This document shows, in pieces, positions 1 to 8,959 of a DNA stretch of 46,971 nucleotides. Made by a program: the position numbers and the translations under genes. Numbering within the stretch: position 1 is the stretch's first letter; every line of letters begins with the position of its first letter. The DNA is from Pseudomonadota bacterium (GTDB lineage Bacteria > Pseudomonadota > Alphaproteobacteria > Rhodospirillales > Rhodospirillaceae), in assembly GCA_020160875.1 (NCBI GenBank), contig JAIUPE010000016.1, positions 1 to 46,971 of the forward strand, written 5' to 3'. The notes under the pieces were generated by a model. It was not told the DNA's origin, made no database searches, and was given only the letters and a program-made list of their open reading frames with translations.

Positions 1-149
1 ATTCCGACCACGCGGTATTCGAGGCAGTCGGGGGACAGCGCCGACGAGACGATGGTGGCGGTGTCCAGGGCGAATGTCGACGTGGCCGCGCTCAGCAGCA
101 GCGAGGCGGCGGTGGCGCGCAGGCGCCGGCGTGCCAGCAGGAGGCTCAT
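1..149 (-). CDS. TIGR03756 (TraU-like) ICE protein, N-terminal part only
   Basis: The 49 visible codons encode a signal-peptide-like start (basic MSLLLARRRLR, then an Ala/Leu-rich core ending near TSTFA) followed by LDTATIVSSALSPDCLEYRVVG. This is the mature N-terminus typical of TIGR03756/TraU-like proteins, periplasmic factors of the mating-pair machinery. The gene runs off the left edge. Its ATG overlaps the TGA of the upstream TIGR03757 gene (ATGA, 146-149), so the two are translationally coupled. The assignment rests on the short N-terminus and the neighbour order. Confidence 0.75.
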   Translation of the reverse strand, partial: MSLLLARRRLRATAASLLLSAATSTFALDTATIVSSALSPDCLEYRVVG

Positions 150-595
150 GGCTGCGTGCTCCGGTAGGCGTTGATGCGCGCGACGGCGCGGGACACGTCG
201 GGCTCGCCGTAGACCACGTAGCGTCGATCGACCACCACGGCGGGAATCTTGGCGATGCCCAGTCCCCAGGCATCCGCGACACCTTGGTAGGCGTGGCCGA
301 TGCGGCGTTGAAGGGCCTCGCCGCCGTCATGCAACCGCTGCCGCACCAGGGCTGCAGCCTGTTGCGGGTCGGCCGGTAGGTGCGCGGCGAGTTCGACCTC
401 GATGCGCGTGGCCTGGTCCAGCTCGATGATCCGCACGCCGGCCGGGGCCTGCACCGGATGACGGCTGTCGGTGACGACGAGCACATCGGCGGCTGCCGCG
501 ATGGAACCGAGCAGCGCGGCGCACAGTCCAGCGGCCAGCCTCGTGGCCAGGGGGCGCCGCGAGGCGGCAGGAAGGTTGAGGGAATGAGCCGGCAT
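146..595 (-). CDS. TIGR03757 family ICE protein, exported
   Basis: This 149-residue protein has a signal peptide (hydrophobic core about residues 17-35, ending in AAAA) and a small mature domain containing VLVVTDSRHPVQ and a C-terminal IPAVVVDRRYVVYGEPDV stretch. These match the PFL_4709/TIGR03757 family, a periplasmic component of ICE conjugation with a thioredoxin-like C-terminal half but no CxxC. The start is supported by GGAGG ten bases upstream. It precedes and overlaps the TraU-like gene, as in related ICEs. The exact role is unknown. Confidence 0.82.
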   Translation of the reverse strand: MPAHSLNLPAASRRPLATRLAAGLCAALLGSIAAAADVLVVTDSRHPVQAPAGVRIIELDQATRIEVELAAHLPADPQQAAALVRQRLHDGGEALQRRIGHAYQGVADAWGLGIAKIPAVVVDRRYVVYGEPDVSRAVARINAYRSTQP

Positions 596-705
596 GTCGC
601 GCCTCCGCGGAGTCGATGCAGACTCGTAGTCGAGCGCAACGCAGATCAGGGGACGACAAAGAAACCGAAACCGGTCAGTCCCGATTTCTCTGCGGGTCGG
701 CGAAA

Positions 706-730
706 GGAAACGGGAGCCAAGGGCTCCCGT
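706..730 (-). terminator. Rho-independent terminator after radC
   Basis: A perfect hairpin (CGGGAGCC / GGCTCCCG with a 3-nt loop, 711-729, extended by an A-T pair) is followed on the minus strand by TTTCCTTTC. It lies just downstream of the radC stop at 764, separating radC from the TIGR03757-TIGR03756 genes. Confidence 0.7.
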
Positions 731-763
731 GGTGATGACATGAATGCGCGTCGGCTGGTGCTG

Positions 764-1258
764 CTACAGCAAGCCGGCTTCGGCGAAGGAGTACGGGCTG
801 CCCTTGCCGACGATGAAGTGATCCAGCACCCGGACATCGACGGTGGCCAGGGCACTCTTCAGCCGCTCGGTTATCGCACGATCAGCGGCCGAGGGCTCGG
901 TGTTCCCCGAGGGGTGCTGATGCACCAGGATCAGCGCCGAAGCGTTGAGCGCCAGCGCACGCTGGACCACCACCCTCGGATACACGCTGGTCTGGTCGAC
1001 CGTGCCCTTGAACAGCGGTTCATAGGCGAGTACCTGGTGCTGGTTGTCGAGAAACACGACGGCGAAGATTTCGTTCGGCTCCGCGACCAGTTTCAGGCGC
1101 AGGTAGTCGCGCACGGCGGCGGGACTACCCAGCGCCGGACCGGCCTTGAACACGCGGTTCTCCAGCAGGGTGATGGCCTGCCGGATGATCCAGTCTTCAT
1201 GCTGGGCGGCGATCAGGGTGAGCGACTCCGGGCAGGAGTCGGCGATGACAAGAGACAT
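764..1258 (-). CDS. radC: RadC-like JAB/MPN domain protein, short ICE-borne form
   Basis: This 164-residue protein consists of a RadC JAB domain with the metalloprotease-like signature H113-x-H115-PSG-x3-PS-x2-D126 and an upstream E in the FAVVFLDNQ strand. Chromosomal RadC is about 220 residues and carries an N-terminal helix-hairpin-helix region. That region is missing here, as in the YeeS/YkfG-type RadC proteins of mobile elements. The ATG at 1258 is chosen over a start further upstream (1387) because GGAGG lies seven bases before it. The gene sits alone between dsbA-like and TIGR03757 and ends at a terminator. The biochemical role of RadC proteins is not settled; DNA repair and anti-restriction functions are both guesses. 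Confidence 0.9.
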   Translation of the reverse strand: MSLVIADSCPESLTLIAAQHEDWIIRQAITLLENRVFKAGPALGSPAAVRDYLRLKLVAEPNEIFAVVFLDNQHQVLAYEPLFKGTVDQTSVYPRVVVQRALALNASALILVHQHPSGNTEPSAADRAITERLKSALATVDVRVLDHFIVGKGSPYSFAEAGLL

Positions 1259-1453
1259 GGCGAACCTCCAATGGATGAGATCGGAGGGCGCCTGCCCCTG
1301 GAGGGCAAACCCTCCTGGGGACGATGGGGATGGAACGGGTGACGAGCGGGCATCCACCACCGCGGATGCGGCGGCTGTTCGCGTCAAGGGATGCGATGCG
1401 AACGGGTTTCGATCAACGCGGACGAGCCGCGCCGCAGCCTTGAAGATCGATGG

Positions 1454-2197
1454 CTACCTGGGCATGTCACCGGCAACGCCGGCGGGCATGTCTGGGGAAT
1501 GGGCGGGTTCGGCCACGGTCGTGTTGCCGGCGGCGAGCAGGTCGATGGCCGACAGCAAGGCATCGCCTTCGACGGGACCGTGCAGCAGGAGAGTCTTGCC
1601 GGACTCGCGGTCGCGCAGTTGCAGGGCCGGCGTGGCCGCGATGCCCTGCTGTGCCGCTTCCGCCGACTGGGCACGGATGACGGCATCGGGGCGATCGCTG
1701 TCGAGACAACCCTGCATGGCTGGCGTGAGGTCGGGATAGCGCAGGCCCTCCGGCAGGCCCTGGCCGTCGCCACGGGTGTTCGAGTAGAGCCACGCCACGG
1801 CCTGCCAGAACGTGGCATGTCCGCCCGTCTCGCCCGCGCACTCGGCCAGGCGTGCCCCGGCAGTCGCGGCCGGCTCGTGCATGGACAGCGGCAGGTGGTG
1901 CCACTGCCAGTTCACCTCGGGATGGGCGTCGATCCAGCGCTTGAGTTCGGGGAAGTAGGCCCGGCAGTACGGACACTCCAGGTCGGCGTAGCCGACCACC
2001 GTGAAGCGCGCATCGGCACGGCCATACAGCCAGGGCGGGCCAGCCGGTTTCGGCGCCTCGGACCCGGCGGCGGCCAGGGGCATGGACTCGGTTGCCGGAT
2101 GCGGCGCGCGCAGCAGCATCCACCAGGCAACCGCAATCGTCACCACGATCAGCAGACCGATCCAGGGATGACGGCGGGCGAATGAGGGCAGGCGCAT
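1454..2197 (-). CDS. DsbA-family thioredoxin-like disulfide oxidoreductase of the conjugation system
   Basis: This 247-residue protein has one N-terminal membrane anchor (about residues 10-29), then a DsbA-type thioredoxin fold with the active site C75-PY-C78 inside VVGYADLECPYCRAYFPEL. A cis-Pro region, GIAATPAL, follows at about 195-202. It is probably a periplasmic, membrane-tethered oxidoreductase or isomerase that folds cysteine-containing mating-pore proteins. The ATG at 2197 follows GGGAG and lies 13 bases after the VirB4 stop, so it is read from the same message. The family is widespread in G-type ICEs between VirB4 and the TIGR03757 genes. Confidence 0.88.
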   Translation of the reverse strand: MRLPSFARRHPWIGLLIVVTIAVAWWMLLRAPHPATESMPLAAAGSEAPKPAGPPWLYGRADARFTVVGYADLECPYCRAYFPELKRWIDAHPEVNWQWHHLPLSMHEPAATAGARLAECAGETGGHATFWQAVAWLYSNTRGDGQGLPEGLRYPDLTPAMQGCLDSDRPDAVIRAQSAEAAQQGIAATPALQLRDRESGKTLLLHGPVEGDALLSAIDLLAAGNTTVAEPAHSPDMPAGVAGDMPR

Positions 2198-2210
2198 CGT
2201 GTCGCTCCCG

Positions 2211-5099
2211 TCAGGCCAACGTATCCAGCGCCAGCGGTTCGATGCCCCGCGCACGGTCGATCTTCTCGGCCACGCGGAAGGCGGCGTCCAGCTCGCTGAT
2301 GCCGTGCTGCTGCATCAACTGGAAGCGTTCGGCCTTCTCTTCGGGCTCGGTCATCGCCATCGCCAGGTAGAGGCTGGGCGGCACGGCGCGGAACAGCACT
2401 TCCATCGACTTGGACAGGATGACGCCCTCGCTGAACTTGCCGGCCTCCTTGCGGGCCGAGAGCATCAGCGCCTTCTGCGAAGCGTTGAGTTCGCGGAAGC
2501 GCGCGATCTTCTCGACTTCATCGGGCGGCATCGACAGGCAGATCCACCACTCGATCATGTTGAGCATGGGCTCGGCCGCTTTCGGCAGGTCGTCCAGGTT
2601 CTGCGTGGCGAGCCAGAACCAGGCGCCGAGCTTGCGCCACATCTTGGTGATCTTGACCACGTAGGGCGCGAGCAGCGGGTTCTTCGTGATGATGTGGCCT
2701 TCGTCCGTCACGTTGATGATCGGGCGGCCCAGGAACTGGTCGCGCTCGGCGATGTTGTTGACGGTGTTGATGAGCGAGATGTAGGCAATCGAGAGTTGGG
2801 CGTTGTAGCCCTCGCGCGCGAAGGTGGCCAGGTCCACGATGGTGATGTCCGCCTCGGGCCACGGCGTGCCGGACCGGTCGAACATCTCGCCGTCCACGCC
2901 CTGGCAGAACATATCCATGGCGTCGGCCATCTCCAGCAGCCGTGCGCGCCGCATCTCCGGCAGCGTGGCGTCGCGGGCGCGCTCGCGCAGCGCGTCGCGC
3001 ACATCGCGCGTGAGCACCGTGCGTTCGTCCGCCACGCAATGCTGGGCCGCATCGAGAATGCACTGGCGGATCAGGCTGCGGTCGGCGCGGGTCATGCGCG
3101 CTTCCTCCTTGTCCTCGCCGCCGGTGATCATCAGTCGTGCAGTGATCTCCAGCTCGCCGAGCACGTCGCGCTGCTCATCGCCTTCCACGGCCATGCCGGC
3201 ATCGGCCTGGTCCTCGTCGAGCGCATCGGCGTCCAGCGTCTGTACCTGACTCGGCGTATCGACTAGGCGCCAGGCGTCGGCGAACGGAGCCAGACTGAGG
3301 CCCGCGCCCGGTGCGAGCTTCACCCGATGCACGGTGAGGCCTAGCCGTGCCGCGAAGTCGCCGAACAGGCCGAAGCTGTTGCCCGCCTCGACGATGAACA
3401 GGCGCGGCCGATAGATCGCCGTCACCTGATTCAGGATGTTGTTGAGCGTCGCGCTCTTGCCCGAACCCGTGGGGCCGAACAGGAACAGATGCGCGTTCAT
3501 CTGCCGGTCGAGGCGGTTCAACGGATCGAAGGTGATCGGACCGCCGCCGCGGTTGAAGAACGTGATGCCCGGATGCCCCGTGCCCTGGCTGCGGCCCCAG
3601 ACCGGCGCCAGGTTCGCCGCGTGTTGCGCGAACATGAGCTGGGTGTACCACTGGCGCTTGTCGGCAGCCGGATCGAACACGCACGGCAGCCAGCGCAGGT
3701 AACTGTTCAGCGGCGCCACCTCGTCCTCTTCGCGTACCGGTTGCAGGCCGGCGTTGAGCATCACGTTGACGAGCTGCAGGCCGCGCGCATCGAGCTGGGC
3801 CAGGTCGCGGCCGCGCAGGTAGAACGCCAGCGCGCCGCGATAGAGCTTGTGCGCGCTGCCGATCAGCCCGCGCGCCTGCTGCACGTCCTGCCGGGTCTGC
3901 TCCGAGGCCAGGGTCTCGCCGACGGCCTTCCTGGCGAGGTGGTTTAGGTGCGCCTCCAGCACGTCCTGGGGCGTGGCGACCAGCGTCAGGCACATCACCG
4001 TGTCCTCGGGCATCTGGTCGAACAGCGCGTTCATGGCATCGCCGCCCTTGCGCGTCTCGCCCGTCAGATGGCCGGTCACGGGTGGCGTGCGTAGGCGATC
4101 CATCACGATCACCCGATGCGGCATGCCGTCGAAGAACCACAGGCCGTTGGGCACGTCCGAACGGGGCTGGCCGAAGAACAGGCGTTGTGCGAAATCGGTG
4201 CCGCTTGCGAGTTCGATCTCGCCCTCCTCCCGCTCTTCCGGGTAGCGGGTCAGCGCGTAGAAGCGTTCCCGATCTTCGGCGGTGGCGCCGAGCAAAGTCG
4301 GATTCGGGTTGAACCAGCGCAGCAGCCAGGCGTGAATGTCCGCCGCGCCGAGACGCCGGGCTTTCACGCCGGCATTCGCCAGCCCGCCGGCGAGGCGGTC
4401 GCAGATCGTGGTCAGCGCCTGCTCGGGCGACTGGCCGCGCCGCGAGGTCGGGGTCGCGGACGTGCGGCGGTAGACCACCATGCGCACGCGCCGGACCTGG
4501 CCGCGCCACGGCAGGCGCGTCACCGTGGTGTCCTCGAACAGGCCCCCCGGCTTGGCGATGGCCCGCAGGTGATGGGCGAAGAAGCGCAGGTAGAAGTCGC
4601 TGAACGCGCTGCCCTGCGCACGCGGCTGCAGATAGTTCGCCAGGGAGCGCAGATAGTTGTCCCAGTCGGCCTCGTCCTGGGCGTAGAGCTGGACCACCCA
4701 GGGGTTGTCGTCCAACTCGTCGAAGGAGTCCTGCAGGGCGTTCTCCAGCGCATCGCGCGCCTGCCATAGCCAGGCCATCTCGCGGCCCTCGGTGCCGACC
4801 GGCGACAGCTCGAAGAAGGCCGCCACCGACTGGCCATCTTCCAGCAACATGCACTTGGTCCCGGGCAGGTACTCGACCCAGGGCAGCAAGTCCGCGAACG
4901 ACGGCGCGACGCCATAGAGCGCATCGTGGTCGGCCTGGGTGGCCGGCCTGCGCCGGCCCCGGCCGAGCGCGCTGCCCGGCTCGGCGACACCCTTTGCCGC
5001 CAGCGCCGTTACGTGCCGTGCCCAGGCATCATCGGCTCCATCCACAGCGTCAGCAGGCGATGCATCGGGCTTGCGTGACCACGGCAGCGACCAGGCCAT
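2211..5099 (-). CDS. TIGR03744 conjugative transfer ATPase, TraC/VirB4 family
   Basis: At 962 residues this is the full-length VirB4/TraC ATPase that powers pilus assembly and the secretion channel at the inner membrane. The N-terminal 450 residues form the VirB4 accessory domain. Walker A is GPTGSGKS at 542-549 and Walker B ends INVTDEGH with D799/E800. A C-terminal motif, FWLATQNLDDLP, is typical of the family. The start codon overlaps the upstream lipoprotein stop by one base (TGATG). An acidic insertion with many Asp/Glu around 620-660 looks variable. Confidence 0.95.
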   Translation of the reverse strand: MAWSLPWSRKPDASPADAVDGADDAWARHVTALAAKGVAEPGSALGRGRRRPATQADHDALYGVAPSFADLLPWVEYLPGTKCMLLEDGQSVAAFFELSPVGTEGREMAWLWQARDALENALQDSFDELDDNPWVVQLYAQDEADWDNYLRSLANYLQPRAQGSAFSDFYLRFFAHHLRAIAKPGGLFEDTTVTRLPWRGQVRRVRMVVYRRTSATPTSRRGQSPEQALTTICDRLAGGLANAGVKARRLGAADIHAWLLRWFNPNPTLLGATAEDRERFYALTRYPEEREEGEIELASGTDFAQRLFFGQPRSDVPNGLWFFDGMPHRVIVMDRLRTPPVTGHLTGETRKGGDAMNALFDQMPEDTVMCLTLVATPQDVLEAHLNHLARKAVGETLASEQTRQDVQQARGLIGSAHKLYRGALAFYLRGRDLAQLDARGLQLVNVMLNAGLQPVREEDEVAPLNSYLRWLPCVFDPAADKRQWYTQLMFAQHAANLAPVWGRSQGTGHPGITFFNRGGGPITFDPLNRLDRQMNAHLFLFGPTGSGKSATLNNILNQVTAIYRPRLFIVEAGNSFGLFGDFAARLGLTVHRVKLAPGAGLSLAPFADAWRLVDTPSQVQTLDADALDEDQADAGMAVEGDEQRDVLGELEITARLMITGGEDKEEARMTRADRSLIRQCILDAAQHCVADERTVLTRDVRDALRERARDATLPEMRRARLLEMADAMDMFCQGVDGEMFDRSGTPWPEADITIVDLATFAREGYNAQLSIAYISLINTVNNIAERDQFLGRPIINVTDEGHIITKNPLLAPYVVKITKMWRKLGAWFWLATQNLDDLPKAAEPMLNMIEWWICLSMPPDEVEKIARFRELNASQKALMLSARKEAGKFSEGVILSKSMEVLFRAVPPSLYLAMAMTEPEEKAERFQLMQQHGISELDAAFRVAEKIDRARGIEPLALDTLA

Positions 5100-5533
5100 C
5101 AGTAGTCCTCCACGCGCTCGCCCGGCATCGCGTACTGCACGCGCTGGTAGAGCGGGAACACCGTGCTGTAGCCGGGCACCGGCACCGGGTCGGTGCCCGC
5201 CAGGTGCGGGAACACATACATCACCAGGTCGGGGTTCGGCAGGCGGTGGAACTGGCGGTAGATCTCGTTCTGCGCGGTACGGGTGTAGCGCGCCTGCACG
5301 CCGGGCGCCGCCCGCACATCGGCCTCGGCCAGCGGCCGGCGCAGGCCCTGGCGCGCGTCGAGCAGTTGCCGCGCGGCCTGGCCGCCGCCCGCGCTGCCGC
5401 CGGTCTCCCGATGCCAGATGTCGAGCATGGTGCTGTCGCCGTGCGGCAGCAGCTTCTCCTTGCTGGTGGCGCAGCCGCCGAGCAGGGTGGCCGCCAGCAG
5501 CACGGCGGCCGCGTCAATCCAGATCCGAGGCAT
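5099..5533 (-). CDS. TIGR03751 conjugal transfer lipoprotein (TraV-like)
   Basis: This 144-residue lipoprotein has a signal peptide ending in the lipobox LLGG-C21, then a family-typical region (PHGDSTMLDIWHRETGG and a C-terminal NPDLVMYVFPHLAGTDPVPVP). It is probably the outer-membrane-attached TraV/VirB7-like subunit of the core complex. The reading frame is open much further upstream, but the ATG at 5533 gives the signal peptide and overlaps the TIGR03752 stop by 20 bases, as in other ICEs of this type. Confidence 0.9.
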   Translation of the reverse strand: MPRIWIDAAAVLLAATLLGGCATSKEKLLPHGDSTMLDIWHRETGGSAGGGQAARQLLDARQGLRRPLAEADVRAAPGVQARYTRTAQNEIYRQFHRLPNPDLVMYVFPHLAGTDPVPVPGYSTVFPLYQRVQYAMPGERVEDY

Positions 5534-6947
5534 GGGCTTCTCCGGTGCGGTGGTGGACCCGACGCCCCTTGGCGTCGTAGTCGATGTCGAGCGGCTGCTC
5601 CAGATGCACGGCCACCCTGGCGCCGGGCTGCACGTAGACCGCCGCGAAGGCCTGGCCGTAGAGCTTGTTGACCCAATCGGCCATGTCGCGCACGCCGCCC
5701 GCGAGGATGCGGCCCATCGCTTCGTTGCCGCTGATGCCGACGGTGCCCAGCGAGCCGTTGCTGTTGGCGACCACGGCCACGCTGCCGTTGTCGGACTTGA
5801 TGAGCGAGGCCGCGCCGGCGCCGGCCGCGGTGATGAGCGCCTGGCTGCCCAGGTACTGCTGGGCGTTGCTGCGCCGCTCGCCGCTGACGCAGGGAATGCC
5901 GTAAGGGTCGCTGATCCAGCCCAGGCCGCCCTGGATGCTGGCGCCGTTGTGCCCCGAATTGCCGCCACTGCTACCGCCCTTGCTGCTGTCCTCCGGCACC
6001 ATGCGGATGGTGCCGTCCTGGAACACGAACGTGACCGAGCGGATTTGCCCGCGCACGCACGAGAGCGTCCAGTCGCCCGAGGCCGTGCCGCTGACCACGG
6101 CGCCGGCCACGTCGGGGATGTCGATGCCGTTGGCCGTGAGGTTGTCCGGGCCGATCAGCACCTTGAACGGGTACGGGTCGTTGACGGTTCCGTCGATCGG
6201 CACGCGCCCGATCAGCGCCGTCATGGCAATCGACCCCATGAGCGTCGAGTTCGACGGCACGGTGTAGACAGCCTTCGTGGATGCGCCCACGGCGCGGCTG
6301 CCGACGTCGGCGACGGATTCCGCTGCGGCCGACAGGCTTTTCTGGGCCGGCCCGAAGCTCAGGGGAAAGCTCGGCTCCTTGCTGCCGTTCCTGGCGTCGA
6401 CCTTGGCATCGTCGGGCTCGACCCACTGCGTGCCACCGACGCCACGGTCGAAGCGCTTGCCGTCACCCTCTTCCAGCCCCAGCCCGATGGGCAGGTCGGA
6501 CGGGCCACCCTTGCCGGAAAGGCCGTCCAGTTGCCGCTGCAGATCCTGCAGCAGCCCCTGGGTCTGCTGCCTGTCGCTGGCCACCTGACTGCGCTCCTGC
6601 TCCAGGCGGTTGCGTTCGCCTTCCAGCGCGCTCTGGATGCGCTGGTCGATCGCGCTTTCCCGCGCACGCAGGCGCTCGTTCTCGGCCTTGTGCTGCTTGT
6701 TGTCGCCGAGCGCGCTCTGCAGCTCCGTGCGCAACTGCTTCACCTGGGCCACCAGCGTGGCGACGGTATCGCGCGGCGTGTCGCCTGCGATGCCCAGGGC
6801 TTTCATCTCCTCGGGGGTGAGCGTACTGGCCGCGCCCTTGGGGGCGGGCTGGCCGCCGGGGGCGCCGGAGAACAGTTTGACGCCGACGAACACCAGCAGC
6901 AGCGCCATCGGGATCAGCAGCCACTTGAGCAGCGGATTACTTTTCAT
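5514..6947 (-). CDS. TIGR03752 ICE protein (TraB/VirB10-like)
   Basis: This 477-residue protein has a short cytoplasmic N-terminus, one membrane segment (about residues 8-25: LLIPMALLLVFVGVKLFSG), a coiled coil (about 60-150, with ELQSALGDNKQ and ESAIDQRIQSALEGERN), then a periplasmic beta-rich domain. That domain contains TVPSNSTLMGSIAMTALIGR and PYPFKVLIGPDNLTANG, typical of TraB-type channel subunits. It probably spans the periplasm and links the inner-membrane ATPases to the outer-membrane core. The ATG at 6947 has a GGAGGAG site and overlaps the TIGR03749 stop. Confidence 0.92.
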   Translation of the reverse strand: MKSNPLLKWLLIPMALLLVFVGVKLFSGAPGGQPAPKGAASTLTPEEMKALGIAGDTPRDTVATLVAQVKQLRTELQSALGDNKQHKAENERLRARESAIDQRIQSALEGERNRLEQERSQVASDRQQTQGLLQDLQRQLDGLSGKGGPSDLPIGLGLEEGDGKRFDRGVGGTQWVEPDDAKVDARNGSKEPSFPLSFGPAQKSLSAAAESVADVGSRAVGASTKAVYTVPSNSTLMGSIAMTALIGRVPIDGTVNDPYPFKVLIGPDNLTANGIDIPDVAGAVVSGTASGDWTLSCVRGQIRSVTFVFQDGTIRMVPEDSSKGGSSGGNSGHNGASIQGGLGWISDPYGIPCVSGERRSNAQQYLGSQALITAAGAGAASLIKSDNGSVAVVANSNGSLGTVGISGNEAMGRILAGGVRDMADWVNKLYGQAFAAVYVQPGARVAVHLEQPLDIDYDAKGRRVHHRTGEAHASDLD

Positions 6948-7851
6948 CGCGCGCTCCTCCGGTCGAGCCGGCCGCGGCGGCCGGCGGCAGGTTCGCGCTG
7001 GCATCGATCGGGCTCAGCGCCGGCAGCAGCGACTCGGCCAGGCCGTGGCCGCGCGTGACCAGGTAGAGCACCGTGGTGTCGGACGGGGTGCCGGCCGGCC
7101 CCAGGTTGGGATGCTGGAAAGTCGCCGCCACGAAGTTCCCCTGCAAAGCGCGCGGGTCGAGGTCGAGCCAGCGCGCGGCGGTGTTGGTGAGCCGCACGGC
7201 CGTCACCCACTGGTCTTCCAGGCGCCACGCGGCCAATGCCCGCGCGTGTACCGGCAGCGTCGGCAGCAAGGTGTCCAGCGCGAGGTCGCGGCGCAGGTTC
7301 ACGCGCCCGATGCCGGCGACCGGCTCGACGGTGCGCAGCGGCGCGTACAGGTTCTGTGCGGCATGGCGCGTCAGCACGACCGGTACCGGCGTTTCGCGCC
7401 GGGGAACGGATTTGTCTGCGGGCGCAATGGCCTGCTCGTCCGCGCCGCTTGCTGCACCGCCGCCGTAGCGCTTTGCGGGGGCTTCCGCTTCCACGATGCG
7501 CACCGGCTCCAGCGGCGCCTGGCCGTCCTTCGCCGGCTCGGCGGCGATGTCGAGCAGGATCAGCGCGCCGGATTCCACGTCCTGCAGTTGCAGCCGCGTG
7601 GGCGGAATCGGCTCGCTCGCCCGCAGATAGATCGCGCCGCCCGCACTCTGCACGCGCAGATGGTCGCCGACGCTGGCCGGCACGCCGACGCGCACATTGC
7701 GGTCGATGAAGACCACGCGCTCCTGGCCGACCACCAGCGGCACCGGCAGGGGCAGCCGCTCCCAGCGCAGGATTTCCACGGCCTGGCTGGCCGGCACGAA
7801 ACCGAGGATCAGCAGGACGCCGGCCAGGGCCGACAAGGCAACGGGCTTCAT
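6937..7851 (-). CDS. TIGR03749 ICE protein (TraK-like)
   Basis: This 304-residue exported protein has a signal peptide (MKPVALSALAGVLLILGF to ASQA) and a periplasmic domain beginning VEILRWERLPLPVPLVVGQE, the recognisable N-terminus of TIGR03749. The family sits where TraK/VirB9 secretins occur in related systems. It is therefore inferred to be a periplasmic or outer-membrane core component. It overlaps its neighbours on both sides (ATGA with TIGR03746; 11 bases with TIGR03752), showing tight translational coupling. Confidence 0.9.
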   Translation of the reverse strand: MKPVALSALAGVLLILGFVPASQAVEILRWERLPLPVPLVVGQERVVFIDRNVRVGVPASVGDHLRVQSAGGAIYLRASEPIPPTRLQLQDVESGALILLDIAAEPAKDGQAPLEPVRIVEAEAPAKRYGGGAASGADEQAIAPADKSVPRRETPVPVVLTRHAAQNLYAPLRTVEPVAGIGRVNLRRDLALDTLLPTLPVHARALAAWRLEDQWVTAVRLTNTAARWLDLDPRALQGNFVAATFQHPNLGPAGTPSDTTVLYLVTRGHGLAESLLPALSPIDASANLPPAAAAGSTGGARDEK

Positions 7852-8540
7852 GGGGAGTCTCCCTGCAGGTGGCCGGAGGCGTTGGCGGGCACGCCGGCCT
7901 GGGTCGGCGTCGGCGGCGTTTCGATGCGCTGGGGTGCGCTGGCGTAGCAGTCCAGCGCCAGGCCGAAGGGGTTGCGCTCGGGGTCGATGTCCAGCCGGAC
8001 GACCTTGATGGGGTAGCGCACCAGGGCGCGCTTGACCTGCTCGGAGCCGTAGTATTCGTCCGCGCTCACGTCGAGCGTGACGATCCAATCGCGGTCGGAA
8101 ACCGCCTTGACGCGCGTGGCCGGATCGTCGCCGTAGCCGCGGCCGGGAATCTCGTAGATGCCGCGCACGCGCTGACGCAGCTCGCCACTGGCGCGCCGGT
8201 ACTCGTAGTCCTGTTGCAGAAAGGCCCGGCAGCTCGGCGTCAGGTAGGCCGACAGCGCGCGCAGGTTGCGCGGATAGTCTTCTTCGCCGTTCGTGGGCCA
8301 GCGCTGCACCTGCTGCCAGATGTAGAACGAGAAGGCATACACGCTCTCGGGCGGCACGTCCCACCACTTGCGCGTGCTGCCCGAGCGCAAGTCCGGCGGC
8401 ACATGGATGGTGAGACTCTTCGGCGCACTCCACCAACCGAAGCCGAGCAGCAGCGCCACCACGAACAACGCGCCGGCCCCCAGACGCAGTGTCTTCACGT
8501 GCGCCTGCAGGTGCGCAACCTCGTTCTTGAAACGGCTCAT
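7848..8540 (-). CDS. TIGR03746 ICE protein (TraE/VirB5-8-like)
   Basis: This 230-residue protein has an N-terminal membrane helix (about residues 22-41, GAGALFVVALLLGFGWWSAP) followed by a periplasmic domain. That domain has the family-typical Trp-rich segment KWWDVPPESVYAFSFYIWQQ and SAYLTPSCRAFLQQDYEYR. Size, topology and position between TIGR03750 and TIGR03749 match TraE-like assembly proteins. A GAGGTG site precedes the ATG at 8540, which overlaps the TIGR03750 stop (ATGA). Confidence 0.92.
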   Translation of the reverse strand: MSRFKNEVAHLQAHVKTLRLGAGALFVVALLLGFGWWSAPKSLTIHVPPDLRSGSTRKWWDVPPESVYAFSFYIWQQVQRWPTNGEEDYPRNLRALSAYLTPSCRAFLQQDYEYRRASGELRQRVRGIYEIPGRGYGDDPATRVKAVSDRDWIVTLDVSADEYYGSEQVKRALVRYPIKVVRLDIDPERNPFGLALDCYASAPQRIETPPTPTQAGVPANASGHLQGDSP

Positions 8541-8947
8541 GGCGCACCTCGATCGGTGTTGCGCCGGGTCGTCCAGCAGCCCGCGCGGGTGATGAGGCGC
8601 TGCCCGCCCAGGAGCGCCGCCAGCGCCGGATGCCGCAGGGCCAACCGCCATTGGAGCTGCCGGTACAGCCAGGTGTCGGGCCGGCCGCGCTTCTGTGCGC
8701 GCAGGAAACCACCGCCGACGAAGACGCCCAGCGCGATGCCGGCGACGATCAGCGTCGGCACCATGGCGATGCTGTGCGTGAGCCAGGCCAGCGGCAGGCC
8801 GAGCGCAAACCCGGCTGCGGCCGACAGGCCAGCGCAGATCCACAACTCGTCGGCGGTCAGCCCGCGCACGACCACCGGCTGGCGGTTCAGCCGGTGCGGC
8901 AGGAAGGTCACCAGCGTGTCGTGCGGGCTCTCCGAAGGGACAGTCAT
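8537..8947 (-). CDS. TIGR03750 conjugal transfer membrane protein (TraL-like)
   Basis: This 136-residue protein has two membrane helices in the middle (about 38-58 and 62-82) flanked by the conserved LPHRLNRQPVVVRGLTADEL and a basic C-terminus (RGRPDTWLYRQLQWRLAL). It matches TIGR03750 and resembles TraL/VirB3-like pilus assembly proteins. It lies 12 bases after the pilin-like TIGR03745 gene and overlaps TIGR03746. Confidence 0.92.
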   Translation of the reverse strand: MTVPSESPHDTLVTFLPHRLNRQPVVVRGLTADELWICAGLSAAAGFALGLPLAWLTHSIAMVPTLIVAGIALGVFVGGGFLRAQKRGRPDTWLYRQLQWRLALRHPALAALLGGQRLITRAGCWTTRRNTDRGAP

Positions 8948-8959
8948 CGCTTGCCGCCC

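Noticed and set aside
5418-7058. Open frame of about 540 codons on the plus strand
   Set aside because: It is a shadow of TIGR03751/TIGR03752; no ribosome site and low-complexity composition.
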